In this document: positions 36,398 to 46,425 of the stretch, piece after piece | Numbering within the stretch: position 1 is the stretch's first letter | Layout of the letters: each line of letters begins with the position of its first letter | Origin: JACKAF01 sp041391485 | GTDB lineage: Bacteria > Bdellovibrionota > FAC87 > UBA2466 > JACKAF01 | Assembly (NCBI GenBank): GCA_041391485.1 | Contig: JAWKNY010000002.1 | Span: 193,262-257,261, forward strand | Length of the DNA: 64,000 nucleotides | Direction: 5' to 3' | Position numbers and translations under genes: made by a program | The notes under the pieces: model-generated | What the model was told of the DNA's origin: nothing | Seen by the model: the letters and a program-made list of their open reading frames with translations, nothing else | Database searches by the model: none

Positions 36398-39334
36398 ATG
36401 AGAAGCACTGCCTTAGTTTTATTTGCAAGCCTTTTTGCGTTGATAAGTTGTTCGAAGAACAACCCGTCGTCCACACCCGAGCTAGTGGACGCGACACGGG
36501 TGGAATCCATTCTAATGGCAAATTCCGTTGAGGACTCAGTCCGGTGTGAATCGGAACTTCTGAGCTCTGGAGCCAAAGTTCTGTACCGCAATAGCAACGG
36601 CGTGCTGATGACCGATCAAAAACCCGAAGCCTTGCGCTTACGGGCCTGTGAAGCCAGTGTTACGCACAACCGCCGCGAAGCCCTCCCTCCCACCGATGCT
36701 TCGCGCACCAAGGAAAACCTTTCGACGCTCCTCAAACTCATTCCCGCAGAAGAAATGGGTGCACGCAGTTTTATCGAGGCCAACCCCGACTTCGATGGTC
36801 GGGGTATTACTATTGCGGTGTTGGATACCGGAATTGAGCTAGACCACCCACTGCTCACCAAAACCACCGAAGGGAAGATCAAGATCACCGACTTCCAGGA
36901 TTTTTCCGGGCAGGGACGCCTTGAACTTAGTCCGGTAGAAGTCGACGCCAACTTCATCTTTAAGTCCGAAAGCGGCGTCGAATACTACGTGAAAGACGTC
37001 GAGGGAACTGACTATCGTTTCGGTGCTTACGCCGCGACCAACATCGATATCCCCACGGAGACCTTCAAAGACATGGGGGTTATCACCTACAAAAAGGGAG
37101 ACAAGCTCTTTGGCCGGATCGACACCAACCACAACCGTGTTTTCGGAGATGAGGTGGAACTCAGCAACTACGCGGAAGCCCACCAGTTTGTGAAACTCGG
37201 AGAAGGCAAAACACTTTCGGCCGCGTTTAACATTTTGGACCAAGGCGCCGTCGCCACACTCTGCTTCGACGACGGATCCCACGGTACACACGTCGCCGGG
37301 ATTGCCGCCGGCTATTCCGAAGACGGGCTTGCAGGCGTGGCTCCCGGCGCACAGGTCATTGTGGGAAAAATCGGCGACAACCGTTTATCCGGTGGCTCCA
37401 CGACCACGGCGTCCAAGATGCTCGCCATCGACTTTGCCGTGGAAAAAGGCGCGAATGTCATCAACATCAGCTACGGTATCAGAGCGGGATCCGATCTTGG
37501 GAGAAGCGCCATCGACAAGTATGTCGACAAAGTAGCTCTCGAAAAGAATGTTCTCTTTTCTATCAGCGCGGGCAACGAAGGCCCTGGGGTACAGACAATT
37601 GGGACCCCGGCCGGCGCGGATCGCGCTATCACACCCGGAGCGTACATCTCCAAACAAACGGCTCACGACAACTACGGTTACGTGGGCGTCGAGCGCGACA
37701 ACATGTGGTACTTCTCTTCCGTGGGACCGCGAGCCGACGGCGGTTGGAAGCCGTCTATCTCGGCTCCCGGCAGCGCCGTTTCCAGTCTCCCGATTTGGGC
37801 GGGCGGACACGAGAACTACCGGGGGACCTCCATGGCCGCGCCTGAGGTCACCGGCGCCCTCGCTGTTCTTCTGAGCGCCGCCAAGGGCAAAGGGCTGCCG
37901 ACCGATCGCGTGTCGGTTACGCAAGCCGTTTACAACGGAGCCAAGCCCATTGCGAATCTGAAATGGATTGAGCAAGGCCACGGACTGATGAACATCCCCG
38001 CAGCGCTTGAGAAGCTCGCTCAAACGGATGCCTCTCTTCCGATGGAGTATGATTTAAGCGTCAACAGCACGGTGGCACCAGATGGCAAAGGCAAAGGGAT
38101 CTTCGTGCGATCGCGGCAAACACCGAGCAACGCGTTTACCGTTACCGTGACGCCCGTGTTCCCTGCAGGGACTTCCGCGGAAACCAAGACACTTTTCTTG
38201 CGGACCTTTAAACTGGAATCCTCTGCTGGCTGGGTCCAGCTTCCTGAGAATTTCTGGGTCCACTCCAGAGCCCCACGAAGCTTCCAGGTTAAACTAGACT
38301 TGGAAGGCCAGAGCGGTCTGCTCTCGGAAAAAATATCGGCGATCGATGATAAGACCGGACTCGTCGCTTTTGAAATTCCCGTTACGGTGGTCCGCCCTTA
38401 CGTACTCGGCGACGACAATGCCTACACTTACAAGCTCAATCAGCGAGTCGCAGTCGGCGAGACGTTGAGGACTTTCGTAGATTTGCCGGCGGGTACCACA
38501 GCGGCCCAGATTGAACTGCGCACCAGCGGACCCAAAGTATGGGGGCAGCTCCTGGATCAAGACGGCCGTCTCGTGAAGGACTTTTCCGATCCCGATCGGG
38601 ACGCCCCGCAAGCGCCGATACATACCCACACCAATATCGCCAAAGCGGGGGTATACGAGGTGGATATCAGCGCTCCGGCCAATAACGAGAAGCCAGCCGA
38701 CATCGAGCTTGTCGTTAAAGCGTACAGCTTGGCAGTCCGGGTGGAAGCACCCAGCGAAACCGGTGTTATTGACGCCGTCGTGCAGAACAACTTCGGCCCG
38801 CTCAAAGCTTCTGCCTCAGCGGAACTTAGAGAAGTGCGCACGGAAAAGACGCTGCGCGTAGAGGGGGATGTCTTGAACTTCAAAACCTCGTGGGGCGACG
38901 AAGACGCCGCGAAGTACGCTTCGCTCGATCTCCAATTCCAGACCGCGAAGAAGTTCTATGATCTCATGACGGACTACCCTTACATGGTATTCTGTGAAGA
39001 CGGCACATTGCTCACTTCCGGTGGCTTGGAGCTGGATAGTACCGTCAATCTCGCGGGCAGTTCGTGCCGCGGTGAGCGCCGGTTCCAACTTCAAGGAGCT
39101 TTTGCGAAAGAGGCTCCGGAAGCCTGGTTTGTGAGGCTCGTGGAACACCGCATCCTAAAGAACCCGGTGGTTCTTGGCTCCCTCGGACGTCGCCTTCTAG
39201 AAACGGGGCAAAGCGTTCCCTTCACCATCGATCTCAATGAAGCACAAAGCGTGCGTCAGGGTCAGGCCTGCGCCCATTTGGTGCTCCTGGATGGCGAAGG
39301 CAGGGAGATCCAGGCCACTCCGGTCTGCGAATAG
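36398..39334 (+). CDS. Subtilisin-like S8 peptidase lipoprotein, tripeptidyl-peptidase-II-like
   Basis: From ATG 36398 (978 residues; a longer frame from 36323 exists, but this start gives MRSTALVLFASLFALISCSK, a lipoprotein signal with lipobox LISC). Catalytic set: Asp143 in IAVLDTGIELDHP, His295 in DGSHGTHVAG, Asn393 in SAGNEGPG, Ser478 in YRGTSMAAPEV. The Asp-His gap is about 150 residues instead of the usual 35, with an inserted domain; such a gap is characteristic of the TPP II/pyrolysin branch. The C-terminal 400 residues are beta-rich. Surface-tethered protease; single gene with a 290-bp non-coding region before it. Confidence 0.93.
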   Translation: MRSTALVLFASLFALISCSKNNPSSTPELVDATRVESILMANSVEDSVRCESELLSSGAKVLYRNSNGVLMTDQKPEALRLRACEASVTHNRREALPPTDASRTKENLSTLLKLIPAEEMGARSFIEANPDFDGRGITIAVLDTGIELDHPLLTKTTEGKIKITDFQDFSGQGRLELSPVEVDANFIFKSESGVEYYVKDVEGTDYRFGAYAATNIDIPTETFKDMGVITYKKGDKLFGRIDTNHNRVFGDEVELSNYAEAHQFVKLGEGKTLSAAFNILDQGAVATLCFDDGSHGTHVAGIAAGYSEDGLAGVAPGAQVIVGKIGDNRLSGGSTTTASKMLAIDFAVEKGANVINISYGIRAGSDLGRSAIDKYVDKVALEKNVLFSISAGNEGPGVQTIGTPAGADRAITPGAYISKQTAHDNYGYVGVERDNMWYFSSVGPRADGGWKPSISAPGSAVSSLPIWAGGHENYRGTSMAAPEVTGALAVLLSAAKGKGLPTDRVSVTQAVYNGAKPIANLKWIEQGHGLMNIPAALEKLAQTDASLPMEYDLSVNSTVAPDGKGKGIFVRSRQTPSNAFTVTVTPVFPAGTSAETKTLFLRTFKLESSAGWVQLPENFWVHSRAPRSFQVKLDLEGQSGLLSEKISAIDDKTGLVAFEIPVTVVRPYVLGDDNAYTYKLNQRVAVGETLRTFVDLPAGTTAAQIELRTSGPKVWGQLLDQDGRLVKDFSDPDRDAPQAPIHTHTNIAKAGVYEVDISAPANNEKPADIELVVKAYSLAVRVEAPSETGVIDAVVQNNFGPLKASASAELREVRTEKTLRVEGDVLNFKTSWGDEDAAKYASLDLQFQTAKKFYDLMTDYPYMVFCEDGTLLTSGGLELDSTVNLAGSSCRGERRFQLQGAFAKEAPEAWFVRLVEHRILKNPVVLGSLGRRLLETGQSVPFTIDLNEAQSVRQGQACAHLVLLDGEGREIQATPVCE

Positions 39335-39430
39335 CTCAACGATGTGGACGTGAAGCACCGCGCATAATCCGCGGCGCTCAATCTGCCGATCAGAATCTAG
39401 ACTCTCTACGGGAGTCTGGAACGGTGCTTC

Positions 39431-40795
39431 ATGTTCTCGGATCGTCTAAATAAAAAACACATTTTTGTACTGCAACCCCAGGACGAAATTCGTCACCCCT
39501 ACGAGCACGCGTTGTGGCCCCTTTGCGAAAAGGTGGTGTGGTTCTCTCGCTACATGAGCCTGATGAACTACGAGAAAGAGGAGCCCGGCGTCCTTATTGT
39601 CGATCTCGATTGCCTCAGCTCGCCCCTGGAAGTACAGCTTCAACAAATCCGACGGCAGTTTCCCGGAACCGACCTCATCGCGCTTTCCAGTTCGGATTCT
39701 GCTCAGGTAGCCCTGCAATGTATTCGCAGTGGGTTTGCCGATTTCCTGCTCAAACCTACGAGCCCCGAAGAACTTGCCTGGAGCGTGCGCAAATGCCAGC
39801 AGCACCAGGAAATGATCCAACGCCTCGCGCCCGATGATTCCAAAACCGGTTTAGTACGAGCCGTAACCCAGATTTCCAGCTGCACCACCCCAACGCTGGT
39901 CCAGCTCTACACACTGGAGTACATGCAGTCGGTCATGCACTGTGATGGGGCCGCCTGGCTGGAAGCGGAGGGGGATAGTTTTGCCGATACCGAAGTTCTG
40001 TGCTCCGTCCCGAAGAACACACCGACTTCTCTGGTTCTCGCACAAGTTCCCAACCAGACCTTCCCGGAAAGATTGGACGAGCCCCTGGTTCACCCAACAA
40101 AGGGCAACAAGTGCAATGTGCTGCTGCCTTGCCAGAACTACCCAAAGAGCTCCATCTTGCTCTGGGGTGTCGATAAATCCGAAATCAGTCACCTGTCGAT
40201 GGCCAAGCTCATCCAAGAACACGGCGACCTCTGCCTGCTCAACTTGCAAAAGTTCGAGGAGGCTCAAGCAGCAGACCTTTGTGGACGACCTGACCGGGCT
40301 CTACAACTCCCGCTTTCTGAAGTTTGCGATTACAAACGCCATCATGAAATGCCGCGATCCCAACCAGAGTTTTTCGATTCTCTTTATCGATGTGGATCAT
40401 TTCAAGCAGGTGAACGACAAGTACGGGCACGTAATCGGATCTGAGTTCCTAGTAGCCATCGGAAAGACCATTAAAAATGCCGTGCGGGGTATCGATCCCG
40501 CTTTCCGCTATGGTGGAGATGAATTTGTCGTGATTCTGCACAACTCGGATACCGAGGGCGCCCGTGTTATCGCCGAGCGCATTCGTAAGAATATCGAGAG
40601 GCGGGTGTTTATCATCCAAGACCAGAAGCTCAGCACGACCGTCAGCATCGGGATTGCGACCTATCCCATCCACGCGGCCGAGCGCGAGACGCTACTCCAG
40701 CTCGCGGACGAGGCCATGTACAGCGCGAAAAATCCACTCGGAATGCCGTCCATTTAGCCTTGGGCCTGGAACGACCGGCCAAGACGGGCACCTAG
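39431..40795 (+). CDS. Diguanylate cyclase with pseudo-receiver and GAF-like N-terminus, frameshifted
   Basis: Synthesises c-di-GMP. Residues 10-125 form a response-regulator-like fold (GVLIVDLDCLSSPLEVQL with an Asp, LIALSSSDSA, GFADFLLKPTSPEELAW with Lys), but the acidic pair at the first strand is absent (IFVLQPQDEI), so it may not be phosphorylated. Residues 140-280 resemble a GAF domain. The GGDEF domain has DDLTGLYNSRFL, FIDVDHFKQVNDKYGH, RGIDPAFRYGGDEFVVI (with the RxxD inhibitory site) and VSIGIATYP. Missing single A at 40266-40267 and in 40728-40732 break it; the second repair gives the normal AKKSTRNAVH and a stop at 40795. Confidence 0.88.
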
Positions 40796-40894
40796 ACCTT
40801 CTCCCCTTCCAAGCTTGCGTTTTTAGCCACGATTGCTTAAGTTGGTCGGCTCAGTCCCACCCGCTGGTAAGCAAGGACTGCTATTACTTGAAAT

Positions 40895-40970
<76 letters not shown>

Positions 40971-40983
40971 TTCTTAAATTCAC

Positions 40984-41421
40984 TTAGCTCGCACGACGGA
41001 TTTGGTTCTGATTGGAATTGTTGGTATTCTGATTATTGAAGCCGCCTTGACTACCGCTCTGGCCAGACTTCGAGTTCGTATTGTAGTTCGTAAACAACCA
41101 GGTCAAGAACACCGCACCACCAAACGCTGAGAAAAACGTCAGCGCCGTCGGGTGCCCGCTAAAGCTAAACGCCCAAGGGATGGCCGCCAAAACCGGGCCC
41201 ACCGCAAGTTCGATGTAACCGTGCGTTTTAAAGGGAATGGTTTTGATGGCGCCGAACGGGAAATCGGTGAGCAGCGTTAAAGTCAGGTGAATACCGGCTA
41301 GCGCATAACACAGGTTGGCGATGATACCGCCAAATCCGAGCGTGCTGGGCGCAGCAGCAAAGGCCGCGACGACAAGGTAATCAATCACACCGTGAAGGCT
41401 AGCATTTATAAACTTTTTCAT
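40984..41421 (-). CDS. Four-helix inner-membrane hypothetical protein
   Basis: 145 residues, no cleavable signal. Helices lie at ASLHGVIDYLVVAAFAAAP, IIANLCYALAGIHLTLTLL, YIELAVGPVLAAIPWAFSF and FSAFGGAVFLTWLFTNY; the C-terminus is Asn/Gln/Ser/Gly-rich low complexity (QNTNNSNQNQIRRAS). The HG-x-x-DY start with a later T-HG-Y-I-E pattern suggests two related halves. I do not recognise a named family with certainty. Convergent with the tRNA, 13 bases away; divergent from the phosphoesterase gene across 160 bp. Confidence 0.7.
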   Translation of the reverse strand: MKKFINASLHGVIDYLVVAAFAAAPSTLGFGGIIANLCYALAGIHLTLTLLTDFPFGAIKTIPFKTHGYIELAVGPVLAAIPWAFSFSGHPTALTFFSAFGGAVFLTWLFTNYNTNSKSGQSGSQGGFNNQNTNNSNQNQIRRAS

Positions 41422-41590
41422 GGGTATTACCCCTTTGTTCGCTTAGATTATCGCCAAAACTTAGGTACCAAAGATGGAGCAACCGTGGAGACATTGTGAA
41501 GACTGTTAAAATCGCGACATCGCTAAGAAAGCCTCGCTCAACCATGCCTTAACCTAAGGCCTTGTTCTTCCGACAATATTGACAAAAGCC

Positions 41591-42592
41591 ATGGAAATCA
41601 TGACCCCAAAGCCCAACGAACCCACCGCCTCAAACTCCAGACTTGAGGTCCCCAACGCCACGCCGCTTCCCACCCGACGCATGTTGTGGGCCACTAAACG
41701 CGCTGCCCTGGAAGCTCTCTCGGCGAAGTCTCAGCCGGCAGGTGCGAGTTTTCGCCGACGGTGGGAGTTGTTCGAGCAGCTCACCATTCTGGCTGGTTTT
41801 TTTCTTCGCATTTTCGGCTTATTCGGGCGCGGTAAACGCAACGCTCAAAACGTGAAACTGAAGGAGATCACCCTGGAGTTCGCCGATCTTCCGCTGGCGT
41901 TTGATGGCTACCGCGTTCTGCACCTCACCGACTTGCACTTGGACTTTACTCCCGGCATCGAGCACCCCATAGCCGCGGCCATTAACCAAATAAAAGGACC
42001 GGTGGATCTCGCCATTTTTACGGGCGATTTTCGCGAGAAGATCTACAACGGGTACCGGCAGATTCTAGGGCCTCTTAGAACCATCCTAAACGAAATCAAA
42101 ACCGTGGACGGGTGCTTCGCTACCTTGGGAAACCACGATACCGTCAACATGGTGAACGACTTTCAGAATTTAGGAATTCGCGTTCTCGCAAATGAAACCG
42201 TTGAAGTGGAACGCCAGAAAGAAAAAATCGCCTTCACCGGAGTCGATGACGTCCACTACTATTATACGGAGTACGCGCTTGAGGCTCTGGAGACTTCTCC
42301 ACCACTCTTCAAAATGGCCTTTGTGCACTCGGCAGAAATGTATGCGATGGCGGAAGCCAATCAATACCGTCTCTATTTGGCTGGTCACACACACGGCGGG
42401 CAAATCTGCCTGCCGGGTGGGTACCCTGTTTTCACGCACCACACAGCCGGCCGATCCCGCGCCCGTGGCTTATGGAAACACAAATCGATGATCGGCTACA
42501 CGAGCTGTGGAGCCGGAACCATCGCCCTACCCGTTCGGTATTTCAGTGAATCTGAGGTAACCGTCTTCACGCTTAAGACGAAGCGTTCCTAA
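41591..42592 (+). CDS. Metallophosphoesterase (YkuE-like)
   Basis: About 333 residues. A short charged N-terminus and one hydrophobic segment (LTILAGFFLRIFGLFGR) precede a calcineurin-like domain with all metal motifs: VLHLTDLHLD (D-x-H), LAIFTGDF (GD), FATLGNHDT (GNHD), MAFVHSAE (H) and LAGHTHGGQI (GHTH). YkuE-type enzymes hydrolyse UDP-diacylglucosamine-like lipids or other phosphodiesters at the membrane; substrate here unknown. ATG 41591 is chosen over an in-frame TTG at 41579; no strong ribosome site decides. Its stop overlaps that of the convergent methyltransferase-like gene. Confidence 0.9.
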   Translation: MEIMTPKPNEPTASNSRLEVPNATPLPTRRMLWATKRAALEALSAKSQPAGASFRRRWELFEQLTILAGFFLRIFGLFGRGKRNAQNVKLKEITLEFADLPLAFDGYRVLHLTDLHLDFTPGIEHPIAAAINQIKGPVDLAIFTGDFREKIYNGYRQILGPLRTILNEIKTVDGCFATLGNHDTVNMVNDFQNLGIRVLANETVEVERQKEKIAFTGVDDVHYYYTEYALEALETSPPLFKMAFVHSAEMYAMAEANQYRLYLAGHTHGGQICLPGGYPVFTHHTAGRSRARGLWKHKSMIGYTSCGAGTIALPVRYFSESEVTVFTLKTKRS

Positions 42593-43647
42593 CCGTCTCG
42601 ACGTTCAAAAACGTAGAGCGCCCTGGGTTGACGGCTTTCGTTATAAAGAAAGGTCGGAGAACCCTGGTTTTCCACAAACCCGGATTGGGCCCCAAAACCC
42701 GCGTTTTCAACCATCTCCATGAAGGTGGTTCGTCCGGGAATGTAGACATTGAGCGGTGGAGGCGGCGATTGCGTGCGAAGCACTCGCACGAGTTCATCAG
42801 AGAGTCCCAGCTGTTCGAGATCGATGGTAACAGTTCGATAACCCAGTGGCTCCGCAGCGCGCATCGGGTCCGACAAAAAATCAATCACGAGTCCCCCAGG
42901 ACTACGCAACAGATCGTGGGCTCGTTTCAACAAACCTTTCTGTTCCTGTGGGTTGAACTCATAAAATGCGGACCACATCGCAAACACAAAGTGCAAATGC
43001 GGGAATTCCCCGCCGTTCATTTCCCTCAGAATGTCTTCAAAATCGTTGTGGAGGACGCTCACTTTTTTGATGCGGACGCGATCCGCCGGCCACTCTCTTT
43101 TCTCCGCCATCGCTCGAAGGTTTATTACCGCTTCTTTGGAATGATCGATGGCAAAGATCCGTCCGGCAGGGGAATTCGCGAGCAGCCACTCCACCTCCCG
43201 CGGGTGGGCACCGATGATCAAAACATTGCGGGTGACTTCGTCCTCAGGGGAGCGCACCAGCAACTCGTCCGGAAGCAAGCGTGTGTGGGGCCGGGGGTTA
43301 AACTTGAAAAAGTCTTTGAGGAACTCAAGGTCCTGGCAGGCATTCAGTCCGCAAAAATCACGCTGCTCCGTAAGCACGTGCGGCGCGTACCTGAAAAGCC
43401 AGTTATAAAACCTTTTGTTCTCTTTATTCTTCCAGCCCGCTTCGCCTAGGGTAACGCGGATGCAACTGAGGCTGGTGCGAATCTCTCGTTGTTCCCCTTC
43501 GGCGGTACGAACGATGGCAGGCGGATTTAGCCGTCCGGCCTGGACGAAGCGATCGGCATTGTCGCCTTCGTCGCTCGGCTGTCCGGCCGAAGCGATCCCA
43601 CAGCTCACTAGGGACATTAGAATTAGAATGTAGCTTCGAAATTTCAC
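42589..43647 (-). CDS. Methyltransferase-like protein with export signal
   Basis: 352 residues starting MKFRSYILILMSLVSCGIAS, which reads as a lipoprotein (LVSC) or Sec signal. The rest folds like a class I methyltransferase: VLIIGAHPREVEWLLANSP (motif I, with unusual GAHPRE in place of GxGxG), GRIFAIDHSKEAVINL (acidic ribose ligand), LHFVFAMWSAFYEFN and LLRSPGGLVIDFL. Exported SAM-dependent methyltransferases are not expected because SAM is cytosolic, so either the leader is a membrane anchor facing inward or the domain has another use. Three Cys pairs (SCIRV, FCGLNAC) follow the leader, which favours an exported fold. Confidence 0.62.
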   Translation of the reverse strand: MKFRSYILILMSLVSCGIASAGQPSDEGDNADRFVQAGRLNPPAIVRTAEGEQREIRTSLSCIRVTLGEAGWKNKENKRFYNWLFRYAPHVLTEQRDFCGLNACQDLEFLKDFFKFNPRPHTRLLPDELLVRSPEDEVTRNVLIIGAHPREVEWLLANSPAGRIFAIDHSKEAVINLRAMAEKREWPADRVRIKKVSVLHNDFEDILREMNGGEFPHLHFVFAMWSAFYEFNPQEQKGLLKRAHDLLRSPGGLVIDFLSDPMRAAEPLGYRTVTIDLEQLGLSDELVRVLRTQSPPPPLNVYIPGRTTFMEMVENAGFGAQSGFVENQGSPTFLYNESRQPRALYVFERRDG

Positions 43648-43757
43648 GTGGCGCTACTCCGTAAGCGCCCCCGCACCCACCAGACGCGCCCGACTTTACA
43701 CAAGTCGGGCGCTGAAGATCAACGGCCACAAGGAGGCCAATCGAATCATTTTAAATA

Positions 43758-45437
43758 TTAATTAGTTAGTTGAATCCGTTTTCGGGCCTTGAGCAGTCCG
43801 CTGGGATCCTTGCGGACTTCCGGGGTGTGGAATTCAACTTCCACTTCCCACTTGTCCTGGGCCTGGATAGCCGGTATTTGACCGACCAACTGCCCTTCAA
43901 AGGAACCCACTAGCTGGCCATCCCGGTACCAACGGACATCCAAGCGCTCTTCCGGGCTCAGGACCTCGTTGCGGAACTGACCCAACGGAGGGACACGCAG
44001 GTGCACTTCGTAGTTGGAACCCACCGGTGTCACGTCCACTCCGTCAATCAGAGAAACGTTGCGGAAAAACTGAAGCCAGTTATTCTCCTGACAGATTGGG
44101 CAGAAGCGAACGGATTTCATGTTTCGCATCAAACAAGTTTCATGCGTGGAACGGTAAGCCGCCACCGATCCCCATTCGCTGAATAGGGGGTACGCACCGA
44201 CGTGTTCCGGATCAAAGTGGTAGTCCTCACCGTATTCATACACGGTAAGATCCGACAGCCAGTTGTTCCCATCGTGAACCTTCTCCGACACCGTAATCTT
44301 GTGTGAGCCGGAAGTGAGTCCACCATCATGGAAATATTCCACAAACTCTCTATCGCTATGGCCAGGACTCGGAGACGGTAACGCCTCACCATCCAAACGA
44401 AAATCCAAGGTGTCGTCTGTTTCAATTCCGGAAGCACTGTATTGCACTTCGAAGAAACGGTACGCGCCGTTACTTCGGAAGCTTGCGGTGTACGGGCCCT
44501 CGGAGAGATGGTGCCAAGGCCATTCAATGTGCCGTGCGATCGCGGGTTCTGCCGACACATTGCCATCCGTCCAGTGCTTCCACTTTACGCTACTTACTGA
44601 CGAAGAGGTATTCGCTCCAAAGTAACCGCCGCCATCATACTCTTCGCCCACTTTTCCAAAGTTATGACCCAGCTCGTGGCGCAATACTTTAGTTCCGCTG
44701 GTAGGAGAGCTGGTCGTGATCGCGAACTCTCCACCCAAACCCCCATAGTACGGATCATTTGCCATCAGAATGGGGTAATCACAGTCAGGGGCCTGTGCAC
44801 AAGAACGACGCGCAGCCGACGTATTTGTCGCAAAGATAGCGCGCAAGGTATTGCCCTGTCGGTAAAGACCGTAGGCCGTATCTTTGGGGGTGCTGCCCAC
44901 ACCAATTCCAGAAACGTTAGACGGCTTGAATACCGCGTGCACATTGAAAATCGGCAAGTAACTTCGGAAGGTCTCCCCTTTGAACATATCGTCAGTCAGA
45001 CGACGAGCGTCTTCAAAAAACTTGTCCCGCTCGGCCTGTGTGTAACCGTCTCCCATAAAAACAAGATCGATTCTGTTTTCAGAGGGCCCGCTATGGACCA
45101 ACGTAACGACTTCTTCATCGGCTTCTACAAAATCCATGGGATCAAAAGCTTTGGGCGCAACGTTGCGATTGACCAGCTCTTGTTGCAACACGTCCGCATC
45201 GGCCGCAATCAGCTCAACAACTTTATTAGAATCGATAGCCGAGTGTTCCTGGATGGATTGTGGGTAGCTTGTTTCCACCCACCCTTCTTGAGGAGCTTTA
45301 GCGGCCACCCATCCCTGACTCAATACAATTCGACCGTTTTCGTTCTCCAAGTATTTCACCTTGTAAGAACGGGCGAACACCTCTGCCGAAAACAAACTTG
45401 TCCCCAGCACTAAAACCAAAGCCAAATGGCGTACCAT
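43758..45437 (-). CDS. Exported M64 (IgA peptidase-like) metallopeptidase
   Basis: From ATG 45437, preceded by GAGGAGA, with signal peptide MVRHLALVLVLGTSLFSAEVFA (a longer frame from 45470 lacks a ribosome site). The catalytic part has ENRIDLVFMGDGYTQAERDK and KDTAYGLYRQGNTLRAIFAT, then the zinc motif RHELGHNFGKVGEEYDGG, as in M64 peptidases. A second beta-rich part (FVEYFHDGGLTSGSHK, HETCLMRNMKSVRFCPICQE) ends with a C-terminal beta domain. 559 residues, intact. A secreted protease of the nutrient-scavenging kind. Confidence 0.92.
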   Translation of the reverse strand: MVRHLALVLVLGTSLFSAEVFARSYKVKYLENENGRIVLSQGWVAAKAPQEGWVETSYPQSIQEHSAIDSNKVVELIAADADVLQQELVNRNVAPKAFDPMDFVEADEEVVTLVHSGPSENRIDLVFMGDGYTQAERDKFFEDARRLTDDMFKGETFRSYLPIFNVHAVFKPSNVSGIGVGSTPKDTAYGLYRQGNTLRAIFATNTSAARRSCAQAPDCDYPILMANDPYYGGLGGEFAITTSSPTSGTKVLRHELGHNFGKVGEEYDGGGYFGANTSSSVSSVKWKHWTDGNVSAEPAIARHIEWPWHHLSEGPYTASFRSNGAYRFFEVQYSASGIETDDTLDFRLDGEALPSPSPGHSDREFVEYFHDGGLTSGSHKITVSEKVHDGNNWLSDLTVYEYGEDYHFDPEHVGAYPLFSEWGSVAAYRSTHETCLMRNMKSVRFCPICQENNWLQFFRNVSLIDGVDVTPVGSNYEVHLRVPPLGQFRNEVLSPEERLDVRWYRDGQLVGSFEGQLVGQIPAIQAQDKWEVEVEFHTPEVRKDPSGLLKARKRIQLTN

Positions 45438-45567
45438 GGAAGCTCTCCTCAGAGACCCCTTAGGGCCCACAATGTTTTAATGAAACGATTAAAGACGTTT
45501 ATTCTTCTTTGTTTACAAGGGAACCCGCCCTGTCGTAACGGTACAGTGCAATACAGAAAGGGAGTCC

Positions 45568-46122
45568 ATGCGTAATCTCACCGTCCTTTTATTGCTGATT
45601 TTTCCTTTTGGCGCGTTACTCTCTGCGCAAAAGGCGGGAATAAGCTTTCCCGACTCGGTCACCGTGGAGGGCAAGAAGTTGGCGCTCAACGGGATCGGCG
45701 TACGTGAAGCCACGATTTTTAAAGTCGACGTCTATGTAGCAGCGCTTTATGTCGGGCAAAAATCCAAAGAAGGCCAGGCTCTGCTCGACTCCAAAGGACC
45801 CAAGCAACTTGAGATGCGCTTTGTCCGTTCCGTCGGAAAAGACGATCTCACCAAGGCCTGGAAAGCCGGATTCGAGAACAACTGCAAGAAGGACTGCGAA
45901 CGCTTTACTCCGGCTTTGAACGCCCTGAACGCCATGATGACGGATATTAAGGAAGGCCAAACAATGGCCTTCACCTTTCAAAAAGACAAAGTCGACGTGA
46001 CGGTGGACAAGAAAACATTAGGCACCGTGAAAGGTGCGGGAATCGATTCCCAACTGCTTCGCCTTTGGATTGGAAACCCACCCAACTCAGGACTCAAAGA
46101 AGGTTTGCTGGGGTCAGAGTAG
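45568..46122 (+). CDS. Exported chalcone isomerase-like family protein
   Basis: 184 residues with signal peptide MRNLTVLLLLIFPFGALLSA. The mature part carries the marks of the chalcone-isomerase-like family (PF16036): FPDSVTVEGKKLALNGIGVR, FKVDVYVAALYVG, KQLEMRFVRSVGKDDL and VTVDKKTLGTVKGA, SQLLRLWIG. In bacteria these periplasmic proteins are thought to bind fatty acids or haem-like ligands rather than isomerise flavonoids. ATG 45568 has GGGAG (AAAGGGAGTCC) upstream. The M64 gene is divergent across 130 bp, leaving a shared promoter region. Confidence 0.85.
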   Translation: MRNLTVLLLLIFPFGALLSAQKAGISFPDSVTVEGKKLALNGIGVREATIFKVDVYVAALYVGQKSKEGQALLDSKGPKQLEMRFVRSVGKDDLTKAWKAGFENNCKKDCERFTPALNALNAMMTDIKEGQTMAFTFQKDKVDVTVDKKTLGTVKGAGIDSQLLRLWIGNPPNSGLKEGLLGSE

Positions 46123-46425
46123 GTCCATTCGGCCCCGAAATTTCGAACCGGTGTCAAAAGGCCCCGACCGGGCGGCACCCGCTTTCCTTTGAAAGACTTT
46201 GCGAACCGCCTTCAACGCGATGCATCAACCCATCCCGGTCAGTCTTTATTCGTTATTTAAATTAGCTACTTAGTTGACCCAAACCACACACCTGCATGCC
46301 GCTTGACACACTAGACAATAAAGATTGTTCTGGGATTAAGTGGGGGCAACCATTCTTGGCAACCCCTTGCATTTACCGCCGTTGGTTGGGCTAGAGCTTA
46401 CGGGGGCTTACGATGGAGGAATTCA
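46123..46425 (+). promoter_or_regulatory. Non-coding leader of the opp operon
   Basis: About 300 bp without a gene. A TTGACA hexamer at 46303-46308 is a good -35 candidate, but the -10 at the proper distance (TGTTCT) is poor. AT-rich DNA at 46245-46270 also looks promoter-like. GGAGG lies 6 bases before the oppA ATG. Confidence 0.3.

Noticed and set aside
37385..38023. 212-codon minus-strand frame
   Set aside because: Shadow of the subtilase catalytic domain.
44664..45413. 249-codon frame on the plus strand
   Set aside because: Shadow of the M64 peptidase gene with no recognisable domain.
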